Part shown: in pieces, positions 7,567 to 14,394 of the stretch
Numbering within the stretch: the stretch's first letter is position 1
Layout: every line of letters begins with the position of its first letter
Source of the DNA: Patescibacteria group bacterium
GTDB lineage: Bacteria; Patescibacteriota; Microgenomatia; Levybacterales; UBA12049
Direction of reading: 5' to 3'
Assembly: GCA_023485715.1 (NCBI GenBank)
Contig: JAMCZG010000036.1
Span: 1 to 34,616 of the forward strand
DNA: 34,616 bases
Translations under genes and position numbers: made by a program
The notes under the pieces: generated by a model
Databases searched by the model: none
The model's input: the letters and a program-made list of their open reading frames with translations, nothing else
Told to the model about the DNA's origin: nothing

Positions 7567-8577
7567 ATGTCACAGCTTTTGGGGCTTATAATACTTTCGT
7601 TTTTCATCTCGATGATACTCTTTATCCCGTTCATCGACTTTTTATACAAATTAAAATTAAGGCGTAAAAAGCAGGTAACAAGAGATATGTTTAACAACCG
7701 GACGCCGGTTTTTGATAAATACCATGGTTGGAAAGTCGGGACCCCATTTGGGGGAGGATTACTAATCATTGTGATCGTAACCGTGTTAACACTTTGGGCA
7801 TACGGCATTTTTCAGGTAGATATAAAAGGCTGGGAACTGTTTGTAATCTTATTCTCGCTTATCGGATTTGGGGCTTTAGGTCTTTACGATGATCTAAAAA
7901 AACTCACAGATGTGAAAAGGAGCGCATTTTTTGGGTTGAGGTTTCGACATAAATTTTTAATTCAGTGGATATTGGCGTTAATTATCGCTATTGTCTTCTA
8001 TACGCAGCTTGGTTATAATTTTATTTTTATTCACGGGTTTGGACTCGCGATTTTAGGATATCTATTTGTTCCGTTTGCGGCTTTTGTTATTGTTTCTTTT
8101 GTTAATGCCTTTAATATTGCAGACGGATTGGATGGCTTGGCGCCGGGACTTGCTCTTATTTGCCTTATCGCATTTTTAGCCATTAGCTCGACACAACTCC
8201 ACAGTTTCCTAGGGATCTTCATCGCAGTGCTAATGGGAAGCATCGCGGCATTTTTGTACTTTAATATTTATAAAGCAAGACTTTGGCTCGGTGATGCTGG
8301 GTCTTTAGCTTTAGGCGCAACGCTCGCTGTAGTAGGGCTTCTCACGGGAAAAATTATCGCACTTGCTGTTATCGGAGGATTCTTTGTCCTGGAAGTCGGC
8401 TCATCGCTAATCCAAATTATCGGGAAAAAATTTTTGAAAAGAAAAATTTTCCCGGTTTCTCCTTTTCATCTTTATCTCCAAAATAAGGGATGGGAAGAGC
8501 CAAAAATCGTAATGAGAGCCTGGATTGCTGGTTTCTTTTTTGCGGTTTTAGGCCTTTATATTGCTTTCTATAGTTAA
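7567..8577 (+). CDS. mraY: Phospho-N-acetylmuramoyl-pentapeptide transferase MraY
   Basis: MraY is the polytopic membrane enzyme that moves phospho-MurNAc-pentapeptide onto undecaprenyl phosphate to make lipid I. The 336-residue protein has about ten hydrophobic segments and the family motifs GLYDDLKKL (Mg-binding Asp pair), NAFNIADGLDGLAPG and WLGDAGSLALG. Near the C-terminus the usual SPxHHHxE(L/K)KGW reads SPFHLYLQNKGW, so His301 is kept but the next two His are Leu302 and Tyr303; EEPKIVMRAW then matches MraY. This separates it from WecA-type enzymes while losing part of the HHH signature. The gene lies after murF and before ftsW, as in classical division clusters. The reading frame and the ATG next to a good -10 box are clear. 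Confidence 0.92.
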   Translation: MSQLLGLIILSFFISMILFIPFIDFLYKLKLRRKKQVTRDMFNNRTPVFDKYHGWKVGTPFGGGLLIIVIVTVLTLWAYGIFQVDIKGWELFVILFSLIGFGALGLYDDLKKLTDVKRSAFFGLRFRHKFLIQWILALIIAIVFYTQLGYNFIFIHGFGLAILGYLFVPFAAFVIVSFVNAFNIADGLDGLAPGLALICLIAFLAISSTQLHSFLGIFIAVLMGSIAAFLYFNIYKARLWLGDAGSLALGATLAVVGLLTGKIIALAVIGGFFVLEVGSSLIQIIGKKFLKRKIFPVSPFHLYLQNKGWEEPKIVMRAWIAGFFFAVLGLYIAFYS

Positions 8578-8601
8578 AGATTAATTTTTATTGGTTTTCG
8601 A

Positions 8602-9672
8602 ATGAAAAAAATCGATCTACTTCTGTTCTTCACGACGATCGCTTTAACGATTTTTGGATTACTCATGATTTATGAGGCATCTTCTTTTATCGCTTTCAGA
8701 GATTTTGGAGATAAATACCATTATATAAAAGACCAGTCTATTTGGATAACTTTGGGATTATTCGGTATGTTTTTCTTCTCTTTTTTTGATTATCGTAAGC
8801 TTTATAATTTATCCTTGCCCTTATTAATAATTGTATTAGTGCTTCTAATATTAGTATTTATTCCGGGATTGGGGATTTCGGTGATGGGTGCGCGTCGATG
8901 GATCGATTTTGGAATTACGAGTTTGCAGCCTGCTGAATTTGTAAAGTTTGCACTGGCAATATATCTTTCTGCTTGGTTTTCGCGTAAAGAGAAGGGGAGA
9001 CTGATTTCTTTTTTATTGATCCTTGGTTTAATAGTTTTTTTAGTTATGTTACAACCAGACATGGGTACAGCATCGATAATTCTCTTTGAGGCTCTGATTA
9101 TATACTTCTTGTCCGGGGGAAATATTCTTGTTTTTTTACTTTTAATTCCGATTCTTGGTGCTTTGGGATTTTTTCTGATAAAATTTTCTCCATACAGGGC
9201 TGCGAGACTCGCTTCTTTTTTGAATATAGGATCGTCGTTTGAGTCAGCATCTTATCATACACGACAAATTTTAATCGCGCTCGGAATGGGAGGATTAACG
9301 GGCGTTGGAATCGGGAATTCGTTGCAGAAGTATGCATATCTCCCCGAAAATACGACCGATTCGATTTTTGCGATCATCGCCGAAGAATTCGGATTTTTAG
9401 GAGCAGTAATTTTAACAATCTTATTTTTTATAATTGTGTGGCGCGGATTCACGATCGCAATAAATTCTAAAGACACTTTTGGAAAACTACTCGCCGGAGG
9501 AATAACCTCCTTTTTAACCATACAGATAATTTTTAATTTAGGATCTCAGGTAATCCTTTTCCCGTTGACCGGGGTTCCCCTGCCTTTTATCTCTTACGGA
9601 GGGTCTGCTTTAATCGTGGATCTTTGTGCGATCGGAATACTTTTAAATATTTATCGACAATCTAATGTCTGA
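8602..9672 (+). CDS. ftsW: SEDS-family peptidoglycan glycosyltransferase FtsW
   Basis: A 356-residue polytopic SEDS protein that should polymerise lipid II at the division septum with a partner transpeptidase (no ftsI is in the window). Family motifs are GARRWIDFGITSLQPAEFVKFA, LQPDMGTA, a long extracytoplasmic loop with YLPENTTDSIFAIIAEEFGFLG that contains the catalytic Asp, and GVPLPFISYGGSALI. It lies between mraY and murG, which favours FtsW over RodA; the second SEDS gene at 18396 is the better RodA candidate. The gap to mraY is 24 bp and to murG 18 bp. Confidence 0.92.
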   Translation: MKKIDLLLFFTTIALTIFGLLMIYEASSFIAFRDFGDKYHYIKDQSIWITLGLFGMFFFSFFDYRKLYNLSLPLLIIVLVLLILVFIPGLGISVMGARRWIDFGITSLQPAEFVKFALAIYLSAWFSRKEKGRLISFLLILGLIVFLVMLQPDMGTASIILFEALIIYFLSGGNILVFLLLIPILGALGFFLIKFSPYRAARLASFLNIGSSFESASYHTRQILIALGMGGLTGVGIGNSLQKYAYLPENTTDSIFAIIAEEFGFLGAVILTILFFIIVWRGFTIAINSKDTFGKLLAGGITSFLTIQIIFNLGSQVILFPLTGVPLPFISYGGSALIVDLCAIGILLNIYRQSNV

Positions 9673-9684
9673 ATTTAATATAAT
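9654..9684 (+). promoter_or_regulatory. Predicted promoter for murG, near-leaderless
   Basis: TCGACA at 9654-9659 (19-bp spacer, longer than ideal) and a perfect TATAAT at 9679-9684. The murG ATG is at 9691, exactly where transcription should begin. The -35 overlaps the end of ftsW. Confidence 0.55.
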
Positions 9685-9690
9685 AAAATC

Positions 9691-10812
9691 ATGAAAATTC
9701 TTATTACCGGCGGCCATCTCTCCCCTCTTTTATCCGTAATCGACGTTTTGCCCAAAAATACAGATATTTTAATTGTCGGGAGGAAGAGGGCATTAGAAGG
9801 CGATGCTGCTTTTTCACTTGAATATCAGGAAATACAGAAAAGGGGAATTCCTTTTAAGTCAATTGTAACAGGAAGACTGCAAAGAAAATTTACAAAACAC
9901 ACAATTACTTCGCTTCTAAAATTTCCGTATGGATTTATAAGCGCGGTTGAAATATTGAAAAGATTTAGGCCGGACGTTGTTTTATCTTTCGGTAGTTATA
10001 TTTCCCTTCCGGTTAATTTAGCAGCTTTTATTTTAAAGGTGCCTGTGGTTTTACACGAACAAACTTTCGGGGTAGGTACGTCAAACAAAATATCAGCGGT
10101 ATTTGCCAAAAAAATATGCGTTTCATGGGAAGAATCCAAAAAATATTTTCCAGAATCAAAAACTGTTTTAACCGGTATTCCGATAAGAAAAGAGATGTCC
10201 GATAGCGCAGACAAAAAACCCCCTGTCTTTAATAAAAAATTCGAAAACACAAACCTGCCGATGATTTATGTTACGGGTGGAAGTTTGGGATCACACGCGA
10301 TTAACCTAATGGTCGAAAAAAACTTGGAGGATTTACTGAAAAAATTTAGAATTTTTCACCAGACCGGAGATGCAAAAGAATTTGGCGATTTTGATCGTTT
10401 GGAGAAAAAAAGAGAAACGTTAGATGGAAAAATTCAGGACAGATATCTTCCCGCAAAGTTTGTCGATCCGTCGACAACAGGAAGCGTTATTAAATCTTCG
10501 GCCTTTGTAGTTTCGCGGTCCGGAATAAACACAGTTTCGGAATTAATTTTTTTGGGAAAACCCGGAATTTTAATACCGCTCCCTTACTCGCAAAATCATG
10601 AACAAATAAAAAACGCGGAATTTTTTCGGGACTTGGGTATGGGTGAAATATTATTTCAAAATGCGCCACAGGATAAATTACTTGCAAGTACGGAAGCGAT
10701 GTTTAAAAATTTAGAAAAATATAATAAAAATGCCGAGGTTGCACAAAAAACCGTACAAAAAGACGGCGCTTCTAAAATTGTCGAGGTTTTGATGCAGATT
10801 ATCCATACGTAA
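9691..10812 (+). CDS. murG: UDP-GlcNAc:lipid I GlcNAc transferase MurG
   Basis: MurG adds GlcNAc to lipid I on the inner membrane face, giving lipid II (GT28, GT-B fold). The N-terminal loop reads ILITGGHLSPLLSV, a shortened form of the usual GGTGGHxxPA. The acceptor-side domain has VLSFGSYISLPVNLAA and VLHEQTFGVGTSNK; the donor-side domain has YVTGGSLGSHAIN, SRSGINTVSELIFLGKPGILIPLP starting at Ser275, and NHEQIKNAEFF. The length (373) is normal. It follows ftsW by 18 bp with its own -10 box, and a FtsQ-like gene follows after 7 bp. Confidence 0.92.
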   Translation: MKILITGGHLSPLLSVIDVLPKNTDILIVGRKRALEGDAAFSLEYQEIQKRGIPFKSIVTGRLQRKFTKHTITSLLKFPYGFISAVEILKRFRPDVVLSFGSYISLPVNLAAFILKVPVVLHEQTFGVGTSNKISAVFAKKICVSWEESKKYFPESKTVLTGIPIRKEMSDSADKKPPVFNKKFENTNLPMIYVTGGSLGSHAINLMVEKNLEDLLKKFRIFHQTGDAKEFGDFDRLEKKRETLDGKIQDRYLPAKFVDPSTTGSVIKSSAFVVSRSGINTVSELIFLGKPGILIPLPYSQNHEQIKNAEFFRDLGMGEILFQNAPQDKLLASTEAMFKNLEKYNKNAEVAQKTVQKDGASKIVEVLMQIIHT

Positions 10813-10819
10813 GCTTCTT

Positions 10820-11257
10820 ATGCGGATTATAAAAAGAAAAAATCTTGCAGTTCTAAAAAGTATCCTTTCGTTTGTTTATTTCTTTTTGTTGTTTATTTCT
10901 GTGGTTCTAGTCTTTGCGTATTGGAAATTTTATCTTGATAAAAATAGACTTGTTAGTCCTGTTCCTGGTTCTTTTGCGGTTAAAAACGCGTCAAGAGTTG
11001 TGGTAAAAAACCAAGAAGAGGAGCTAAAAGAAATGCTCAACAAATATAAAATCGAATTTTTAAGACTTTCAGTTTCTACTGGCTCTGCCTATTTAGTCGA
11101 CCTTGGCGATGGGTCGAAGGCAATAATTTCTCAAAAGAAACCGATGGTCAGTCAGGTTTCCTCTTTACAACTCATACTCTCACGTTTTACAATAGAAGGA
11201 AAGCGGTTGTCGCTTGTGGATTTTCGTTTTGACAAGCCGTTAATCGTTCTTAAATAA
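10820..11257 (+). CDS. Short FtsQ/DivIB-like single-pass membrane protein
   Basis: A 145-residue protein with a basic N-terminus (MRIIKRKN), one transmembrane segment at about residues 14-35 and an extracytoplasmic part of roughly 105 residues. Near its end it has GKRLSLVDFRFDKPLIVLK, which resembles the VDLR(Y/F) strand of the FtsQ beta domain. FtsQ usually has a POTRA domain plus a beta domain (240 or more residues); here there is room for only one domain. Its place between murG and ftsA is the classical ftsQ position, and it links the Z-ring to the periplasmic synthesis machinery if it acts like FtsQ. Similarity is weak, so the call rests mainly on topology and position. Confidence 0.6.
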   Translation: MRIIKRKNLAVLKSILSFVYFFLLFISVVLVFAYWKFYLDKNRLVSPVPGSFAVKNASRVVVKNQEEELKEMLNKYKIEFLRLSVSTGSAYLVDLGDGSKAIISQKKPMVSQVSSLQLILSRFTIEGKRLSLVDFRFDKPLIVLK

Positions 11258-11260
11258 ATT

Positions 11261-12562
11261 ATGAGCGACGGGAAAATTGTCGTTGGGGTAGACATCGGAA
11301 CCTCAAAAATTGTTACAGTTATCGCTAAAATCGATGATTTTGTTAATGTCTTGGGGGTGTCGGAAGTAAAGGCGCAGGGAATTAAAAAAGGCCAAATCGT
11401 CGATATCGAAGAAGCAGTTTCCGCGATAAATACTTCACTTGAAGGCGCAGAGCGCATGGCCGGATACTCGGTTTCTCACGTGGTCGCATCAGTCGGTGGA
11501 AGCCATATCGAAAGTTTAAATTCAAGGGGAGTAGTTGCCATATCTTCCCCGGAAGGAGAAATTAACAGAAACGATATCGACAGGGTGGTCGATGCCGCAA
11601 AGGCAGTCTCTTTGCCGTCTTCACGCGAAATAATTCACGTTTTACCCCGTAATTTTAGCGTAAACGGCCAGGAGGGGATAAAAGACCCGATCGGCATGGC
11701 AGGAGTGCGTTTGGAAGTCGATACCCACATAATTACCGCTAGTTCTACTTCGCTTCGGAATTTAGAGAAAGCGCTTTCGGAAGTCGGGGTCAATGTAGAC
11801 GGCTTTGTGTTTAACGGTTACGCAAGCAGTCTCTCAGTATTATCCGATACAGAAAAGGAATTAGGGGTGGTTTTGGTCGATATGGGGGCCGGGACAACAG
11901 ATATATCGATTTATGTCGACGGTTCTATTGCGTATTCTTCTGTTTTATCGATCGGCGCACGACACATAACTAACGATTTAGCCATAGGTCTTCGGATTTC
12001 TCTTGAGTCGGCCGAAAAAATTAAATTATTTCTGTCCAGAGCTCCAGAAAGACGGAGACTAAACCCGGAAGACCTGGAATCGGAAGAAAAACAACAGGCT
12101 CCGGTAAAAAAAAGCGACGAAATAGACCTTGGCGCTTTGGAATTACCGGAGGAGATCAGAAAAGTGTCGCAAAAGACCCTGATCGAGGGCATAATAAGGC
12201 CCAGACTTAATGAAATATTTACCATGATCGGACTGGAACTTAAAAAAAGCGGATACGGTGGTCAAACTCCCGCGGGGGTAGTTATAACAGGAGGCGGGGC
12301 AAGAACGATCGGTGTGGTCGACTCAGCAAAGAGAATGCTTGCGATGCCTGTTAGAATCGGAATTCCAACTGGAATAAAAGGGATTGTCGACGAAATCCAA
12401 GACACCCCGTTTGCGACGGTTGTTGGGCTTTCTATATATGGATCAAGATTTGAAGGACAAAGTTCTTTGCCTTTTGGCATTTCTCTCCCTAAAATTCCCC
12501 ACGTCGGTGGATTTGGATTTTTCGGAAAGATTGTTAACTTCGTAAAATCGTTTATCCCCTAG
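11261..12562 (+). CDS. ftsA: Cell division protein FtsA
   Basis: FtsA is the actin-like membrane tether of FtsZ. The 433-residue protein has the ATP-site motifs [17 protein letters not shown] at the N-terminus and [18 protein letters not shown] in the middle, [14 protein letters not shown] of the 1C domain, and [14 protein letters not shown]. It ends with an amphipathic, aromatic-rich tail [15 protein letters not shown] that fits the FtsA membrane-targeting helix. ATG is 3 bp after the FtsQ-like gene. A charged linker near residues 265-285 ([12 protein letters not shown]) is longer than in well-known FtsA proteins. Confidence 0.95.
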   Translation: MSDGKIVVGVDIGTSKIVTVIAKIDDFVNVLGVSEVKAQGIKKGQIVDIEEAVSAINTSLEGAERMAGYSVSHVVASVGGSHIESLNSRGVVAISSPEGEINRNDIDRVVDAAKAVSLPSSREIIHVLPRNFSVNGQEGIKDPIGMAGVRLEVDTHIITASSTSLRNLEKALSEVGVNVDGFVFNGYASSLSVLSDTEKELGVVLVDMGAGTTDISIYVDGSIAYSSVLSIGARHITNDLAIGLRISLESAEKIKLFLSRAPERRRLNPEDLESEEKQQAPVKKSDEIDLGALELPEEIRKVSQKTLIEGIIRPRLNEIFTMIGLELKKSGYGGQTPAGVVITGGGARTIGVVDSAKRMLAMPVRIGIPTGIKGIVDEIQDTPFATVVGLSIYGSRFEGQSSLPFGISLPKIPHVGGFGFFGKIVNFVKSFIP

Positions 12563-12588
12563 TTTTGCATGTTGCAAAATATTTTTTT
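12563..12588 (+). terminator. Weak hairpin plus T-run between ftsA and ftsZ
   Basis: TTTTGCA (12563-12569) and TGCAAAA (12573-12579) can form a 7-bp stem with a 3-base loop, followed by seven T at 12582-12588. The stem is AT-rich, so it would be a leaky terminator or attenuator at best; it begins at the last base of the ftsA stop codon region. Confidence 0.4.
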
Positions 12589-12600
12589 GTTTGCTAGTAT
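12572..12600 (+). promoter_or_regulatory. Possible separate promoter for ftsZ
   Basis: TTGCAA at 12572-12577, a 17-bp spacer and TAGTAT at 12595-12600, with the ftsZ ATG at 12612. The -35 overlaps the 3' arm of the preceding hairpin, so a leaky stop of ftsA transcripts and a fresh start for ftsZ may be combined here. Confidence 0.4.
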
Positions 12601-12611
12601 TTTGTTTACTT

Positions 12612-13349
12612 ATGCTGATTAAGCCTCAAACTACAAATTTTGCAAAAATTCGGGTGATGGGGATTGGTGGTGGGGGAACAAACGCCTTAAATTCGATGAT
12701 CACACAAAGCCAGATTCAGGGAGTCGATTTTGTCGCCGTAAATACAGATGCGCAGGCGCTTTTAATGTCGCATTCGGCAACAAAACTTCAGATCGGTGAA
12801 AATTTAACCAGGGGTTTAGGGTCGGGCGGGGATCCGGAGATCGGAAAGCAGGCAGCAGAGGAATCTGAAGGAAAAGTAAGAGATATGTTGGAAGGTTCGG
12901 ACATGGTGTTTTTAGCGGCCGGAATGGGCGGGGGAACAGGGACAGGCGCATGTCCGACGATCGCAAAAGTTGCAAAGGAACTCGGTGCCTTAACTATAGC
13001 AGTGGTAACAAAACCGTTTTCGTTTGAAGGGACAAGAAGGATGGTAAACGCAGAGGACGGAATCGAAAACCTTAAAGACAAAGTTGACACACTGATTGTT
13101 ATCCCAAACCAAAGGATTTTAGATGTTGTTGATAAAAAACTTTCGCTTTTAGAAGCGTTTAAAGTTGCCGATTCTGTTTTATCCCAGGGAGTGCAGGGGA
13201 TTTCTGATTTAATCACGATGCCAGGACTTATAAACGTAGATTTTGCAGATGTACGGTCGATTATGACAAACGCGGGGTCGGCCTTAATGGGAATCGGGAC
13301 GGGAGTCGGGGAAAATAGGGCACAAACCGCAGCGAGAACCGCGACATAA
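12612..13349 (+). CDS. ftsZ: Cell division GTPase FtsZ, N-terminal part ending at an in-frame TAA
   Basis: FtsZ polymerises into the division ring. The ATG at 12612 is chosen because [25 protein letters not shown] matches the family N-terminus; an upstream in-frame TTG at 12591 would add an unlikely tail. Visible parts are the tubulin signature [13 protein letters not shown] (about residues 103-115), [18 protein letters not shown] and the T7 synergy loop NVDFADV (208-214). The frame stops at TAA 13347-13349 after [12 protein letters not shown], where other FtsZ proteins continue with an (S)SPLLE-like motif. The same frame resumes in the next entry and carries the missing C-terminal half. As it stands, this piece would lack the C-terminal subdomain and the FtsA-binding tail. 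ftsA lies 49 bp upstream. Confidence 0.9.
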   Translation: MLIKPQTTNFAKIRVMGIGGGGTNALNSMITQSQIQGVDFVAVNTDAQALLMSHSATKLQIGENLTRGLGSGGDPEIGKQAAEESEGKVRDMLEGSDMVFLAAGMGGGTGTGACPTIAKVAKELGALTIAVVTKPFSFEGTRRMVNAEDGIENLKDKVDTLIVIPNQRILDVVDKKLSLLEAFKVADSVLSQGVQGISDLITMPGLINVDFADVRSIMTNAGSALMGIGTGVGENRAQTAARTAT

Positions 13350-13370
13350 ATCGATATATCTGAGATTTCG

Positions 13371-13691
13371 ATGGATGGCGCAAGGGGGGTACTCTTCAAC
13401 GTTATCGGGGGGCCCGATCTTACGATGAGCGAAGTAAACGACGCTGCCCAGATTATTTCCCAAGCTGCAGATCCGGATGCAAATATAATTTTTGGCGCGA
13501 CAATCGACGAAACGATGCACGACCAGATGAAAATTACTGTTATAGCGACGGGCTTTGACCAGACAAAGCAAAGGTTAAAGCAATTTGTACCAGAGCCAGC
13601 TGCTCAAGAACCGGTTAAACCAGCAGAACAGCCTAAAGAACAGGAAGAAGACGTTTGGGATATTCCCGCATTCCTAAGACAGAGGAATTAG
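13371..13691 (+). CDS. ftsZ: FtsZ C-terminal part, in frame with the N-terminal piece
   Basis: This is the remainder of FtsZ, in the same reading frame as the piece before it and separated by one TAA and seven codons. It starts MDGARGVLFNVIGGPDLTMSEVNDAA, continues ADPDANIIFGATIDETMHDQMKITVIATGF, passes a Pro/Glu/Gln linker and ends with WDIPAFLRQRN, the conserved peptide that binds FtsA. Nothing suggests that it is translated alone: there is no Shine-Dalgarno, and an isolated C-terminal half has no known role. The intact protein would be about 359 residues, a normal FtsZ length. Cause of the interruption (mutation, assembly error or readthrough) is discussed in the findings. Confidence 0.85.
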   Translation: MDGARGVLFNVIGGPDLTMSEVNDAAQIISQAADPDANIIFGATIDETMHDQMKITVIATGFDQTKQRLKQFVPEPAAQEPVKPAEQPKEQEEDVWDIPAFLRQRN

Positions 13692-13709
13692 TTTTTAAGC
13701 TTCAAAATC

Positions 13710-13738
13710 TTGACAGCGCGATTGTTTAGTGTAATTAT
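13710..13738 (+). promoter_or_regulatory. Predicted strong promoter for the secreted-protein transcript
   Basis: A perfect TTGACA at 13710-13715, 17-bp spacer and AATTAT at 13733-13738. Transcription would begin near 13744-13746, which coincides with the ATG of the leader mini-ORF. Confidence 0.65.
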
Positions 13739-13744
13739 AAGACC

Positions 13745-13786
13745 ATGAAAATCCTCTTTGGTAGTAATAAATTAATTACTATATAA
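13745..13786 (+). CDS. Putative 13-residue leader peptide upstream of the attenuator hairpin
   Basis: ATG at 13745 opens a mini-ORF coding MKILFGSNKLITI and ending with TAA at 13784-13786, whose last two bases form the foot of the following hairpin. The ATG sits at the predicted transcription start, so it could be read as a leaderless message, a mode that many genes in this window appear to use. A ribosome stopped at its end would cover the hairpin's 5' arm. There is no homology evidence; an accidental short ORF is quite possible. Confidence 0.35.
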   Translation: MKILFGSNKLITI

Positions 13787-13806
13787 CCACCTCCGGGTGG
13801 TTTTTT
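13785..13806 (+). promoter_or_regulatory. UNCG-loop hairpin with T-run, possible attenuator; 5' arm is an anti-Shine-Dalgarno
   Basis: AACCACC (13785-13791) pairs with GGTGGTT (13796-13802) across a TCCG tetraloop closed by C-G, an extra-stable UNCG type, followed by TTTT to 13806. It looks like a compact intrinsic terminator placed between promoter and gene. The segment CACCTCC (13788-13794) is also perfectly complementary to the Shine-Dalgarno GGAGGTG at 13819-13825 and equals the core of the 16S rRNA tail, so two exclusive structures are possible. Confidence 0.6.
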
Positions 13807-13818
13807 AGTGGAGCGAAA

Positions 13819-13825
13819 GGAGGTG
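13819..13825 (+). promoter_or_regulatory. Strong Shine-Dalgarno GGAGGTG for the secreted protein
   Basis: A seven-base match to the 16S rRNA tail, 8 bases before the ATG at 13834. It is the only strong ribosome-binding site noticed in the window, where most starts have none, and it fixes the start of the secreted protein. Confidence 0.8.
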
Positions 13826-13833
13826 AAATATAA

Positions 13834-14337
13834 ATGAAAAATTTACTTATTTTAGTTTTTGTTTTTTCCTTTTTCCTTTTTGTTCCGAAAGTTTCAGCAG
13901 GATTTGATCAATACGGATACAATGATACAGCAAGAAATTTTGTAGGTACCGGATCCAGCTGGTGTCAGGGAAAATTGGGTTGGGACGAAGCTGCTTGTGA
14001 CGCATATATGGGCGCTTGGGCAGACGACAAGTTGGTTATGAAGTGGAATGCAGAATGGGATAGGGGAAATAAAGAAGAATGGACAGATCCGAACGGATAT
14101 GATGCATGGATCAATAACGAATGGAATGGAAGAGTAGATGGTTCTGGCGAGATTTGGCATTACAAAATAGCGTGGGATAAAGGGTGTGCCGATGGTAGCA
14201 CTCCTGCAAATGTCGCCAAAGGTTCGGCCTATTGTATATGGGGTCCATTCGCAATGCTTCAGAGCCAAGGTTCGGGAGCAGATAGAGTTCATGTTTGGGA
14301 TGTTCTCTTAAAGCCCGCGGGATACGGAGCGTATTAG
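13834..14337 (+). CDS. Secreted Trp-rich protein of unknown function
   Basis: A 167-residue protein with a clear signal peptide (MKNLLILVFVFSFFLFVPKVSA, cut after VSA) and a mature part of about 145 residues rich in Trp, Gly and Asp. Notable segments are SWCQGKLGWDEAACDAYMGAW, MKWNAEWDRGNKEEW, WINNEWNGRVDGSGEIWHYKI and GSAYCIWGPF. Four Cys in the mature protein (in WCQG, AACD, GCADG and AYCIW) could form two disulfides. Several NEWN/NAEWD units look like an internal repeat. I do not recognise a named family, although proteins of this style seem familiar from candidate phyla genomes. The strong promoter, leader hairpin, strong Shine-Dalgarno and solid terminator suggest a highly expressed, regulated single gene. 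Confidence 0.8.
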   Translation: MKNLLILVFVFSFFLFVPKVSAGFDQYGYNDTARNFVGTGSSWCQGKLGWDEAACDAYMGAWADDKLVMKWNAEWDRGNKEEWTDPNGYDAWINNEWNGRVDGSGEIWHYKIAWDKGCADGSTPANVAKGSAYCIWGPFAMLQSQGSGADRVHVWDVLLKPAGYGAY

Positions 14338-14358
14338 TTATTTTTGAGAAAATTTAAA

Positions 14359-14392
14359 CAGCCCATCGGGGAAACTCGGTGGGTTGTTTTTT
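14359..14392 (+). terminator. Intrinsic terminator after the secreted-protein gene
   Basis: CAGCCCATCGGG (14359-14370) pairs, with two or three G-U pairs, to CTCGGTGGGTTG (14375-14386) across a GAAA loop, followed by TTTTTT to 14392. It lies between two convergent genes and ends 2 bp before the stop of the minus-strand methyltransferase gene, so it may also stop transcripts from the other side less efficiently. Confidence 0.85.
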
Positions 14393-14394
14393 AT

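Noticed and set aside
13341-13373. Alternative genetic code reading the ftsZ stop as an amino acid
   Set aside because: The codon is TAA, not the TGA used as Gly in some candidate phyla, and TAA ends many intact genes here while TGA ends ileS and rodA.
12788-13399. Minus-strand open frame of 203 codons opposite ftsZ
   Set aside because: It is fully antisense to conserved FtsZ motifs, has no recognisable domain or promoter and follows from the codon pattern of the sense gene.
13894-14292. Minus-strand frame of 132 codons opposite the secreted protein
   Set aside because: The sense gene has promoter, strong Shine-Dalgarno, signal peptide and terminator; the antisense frame has none of these.
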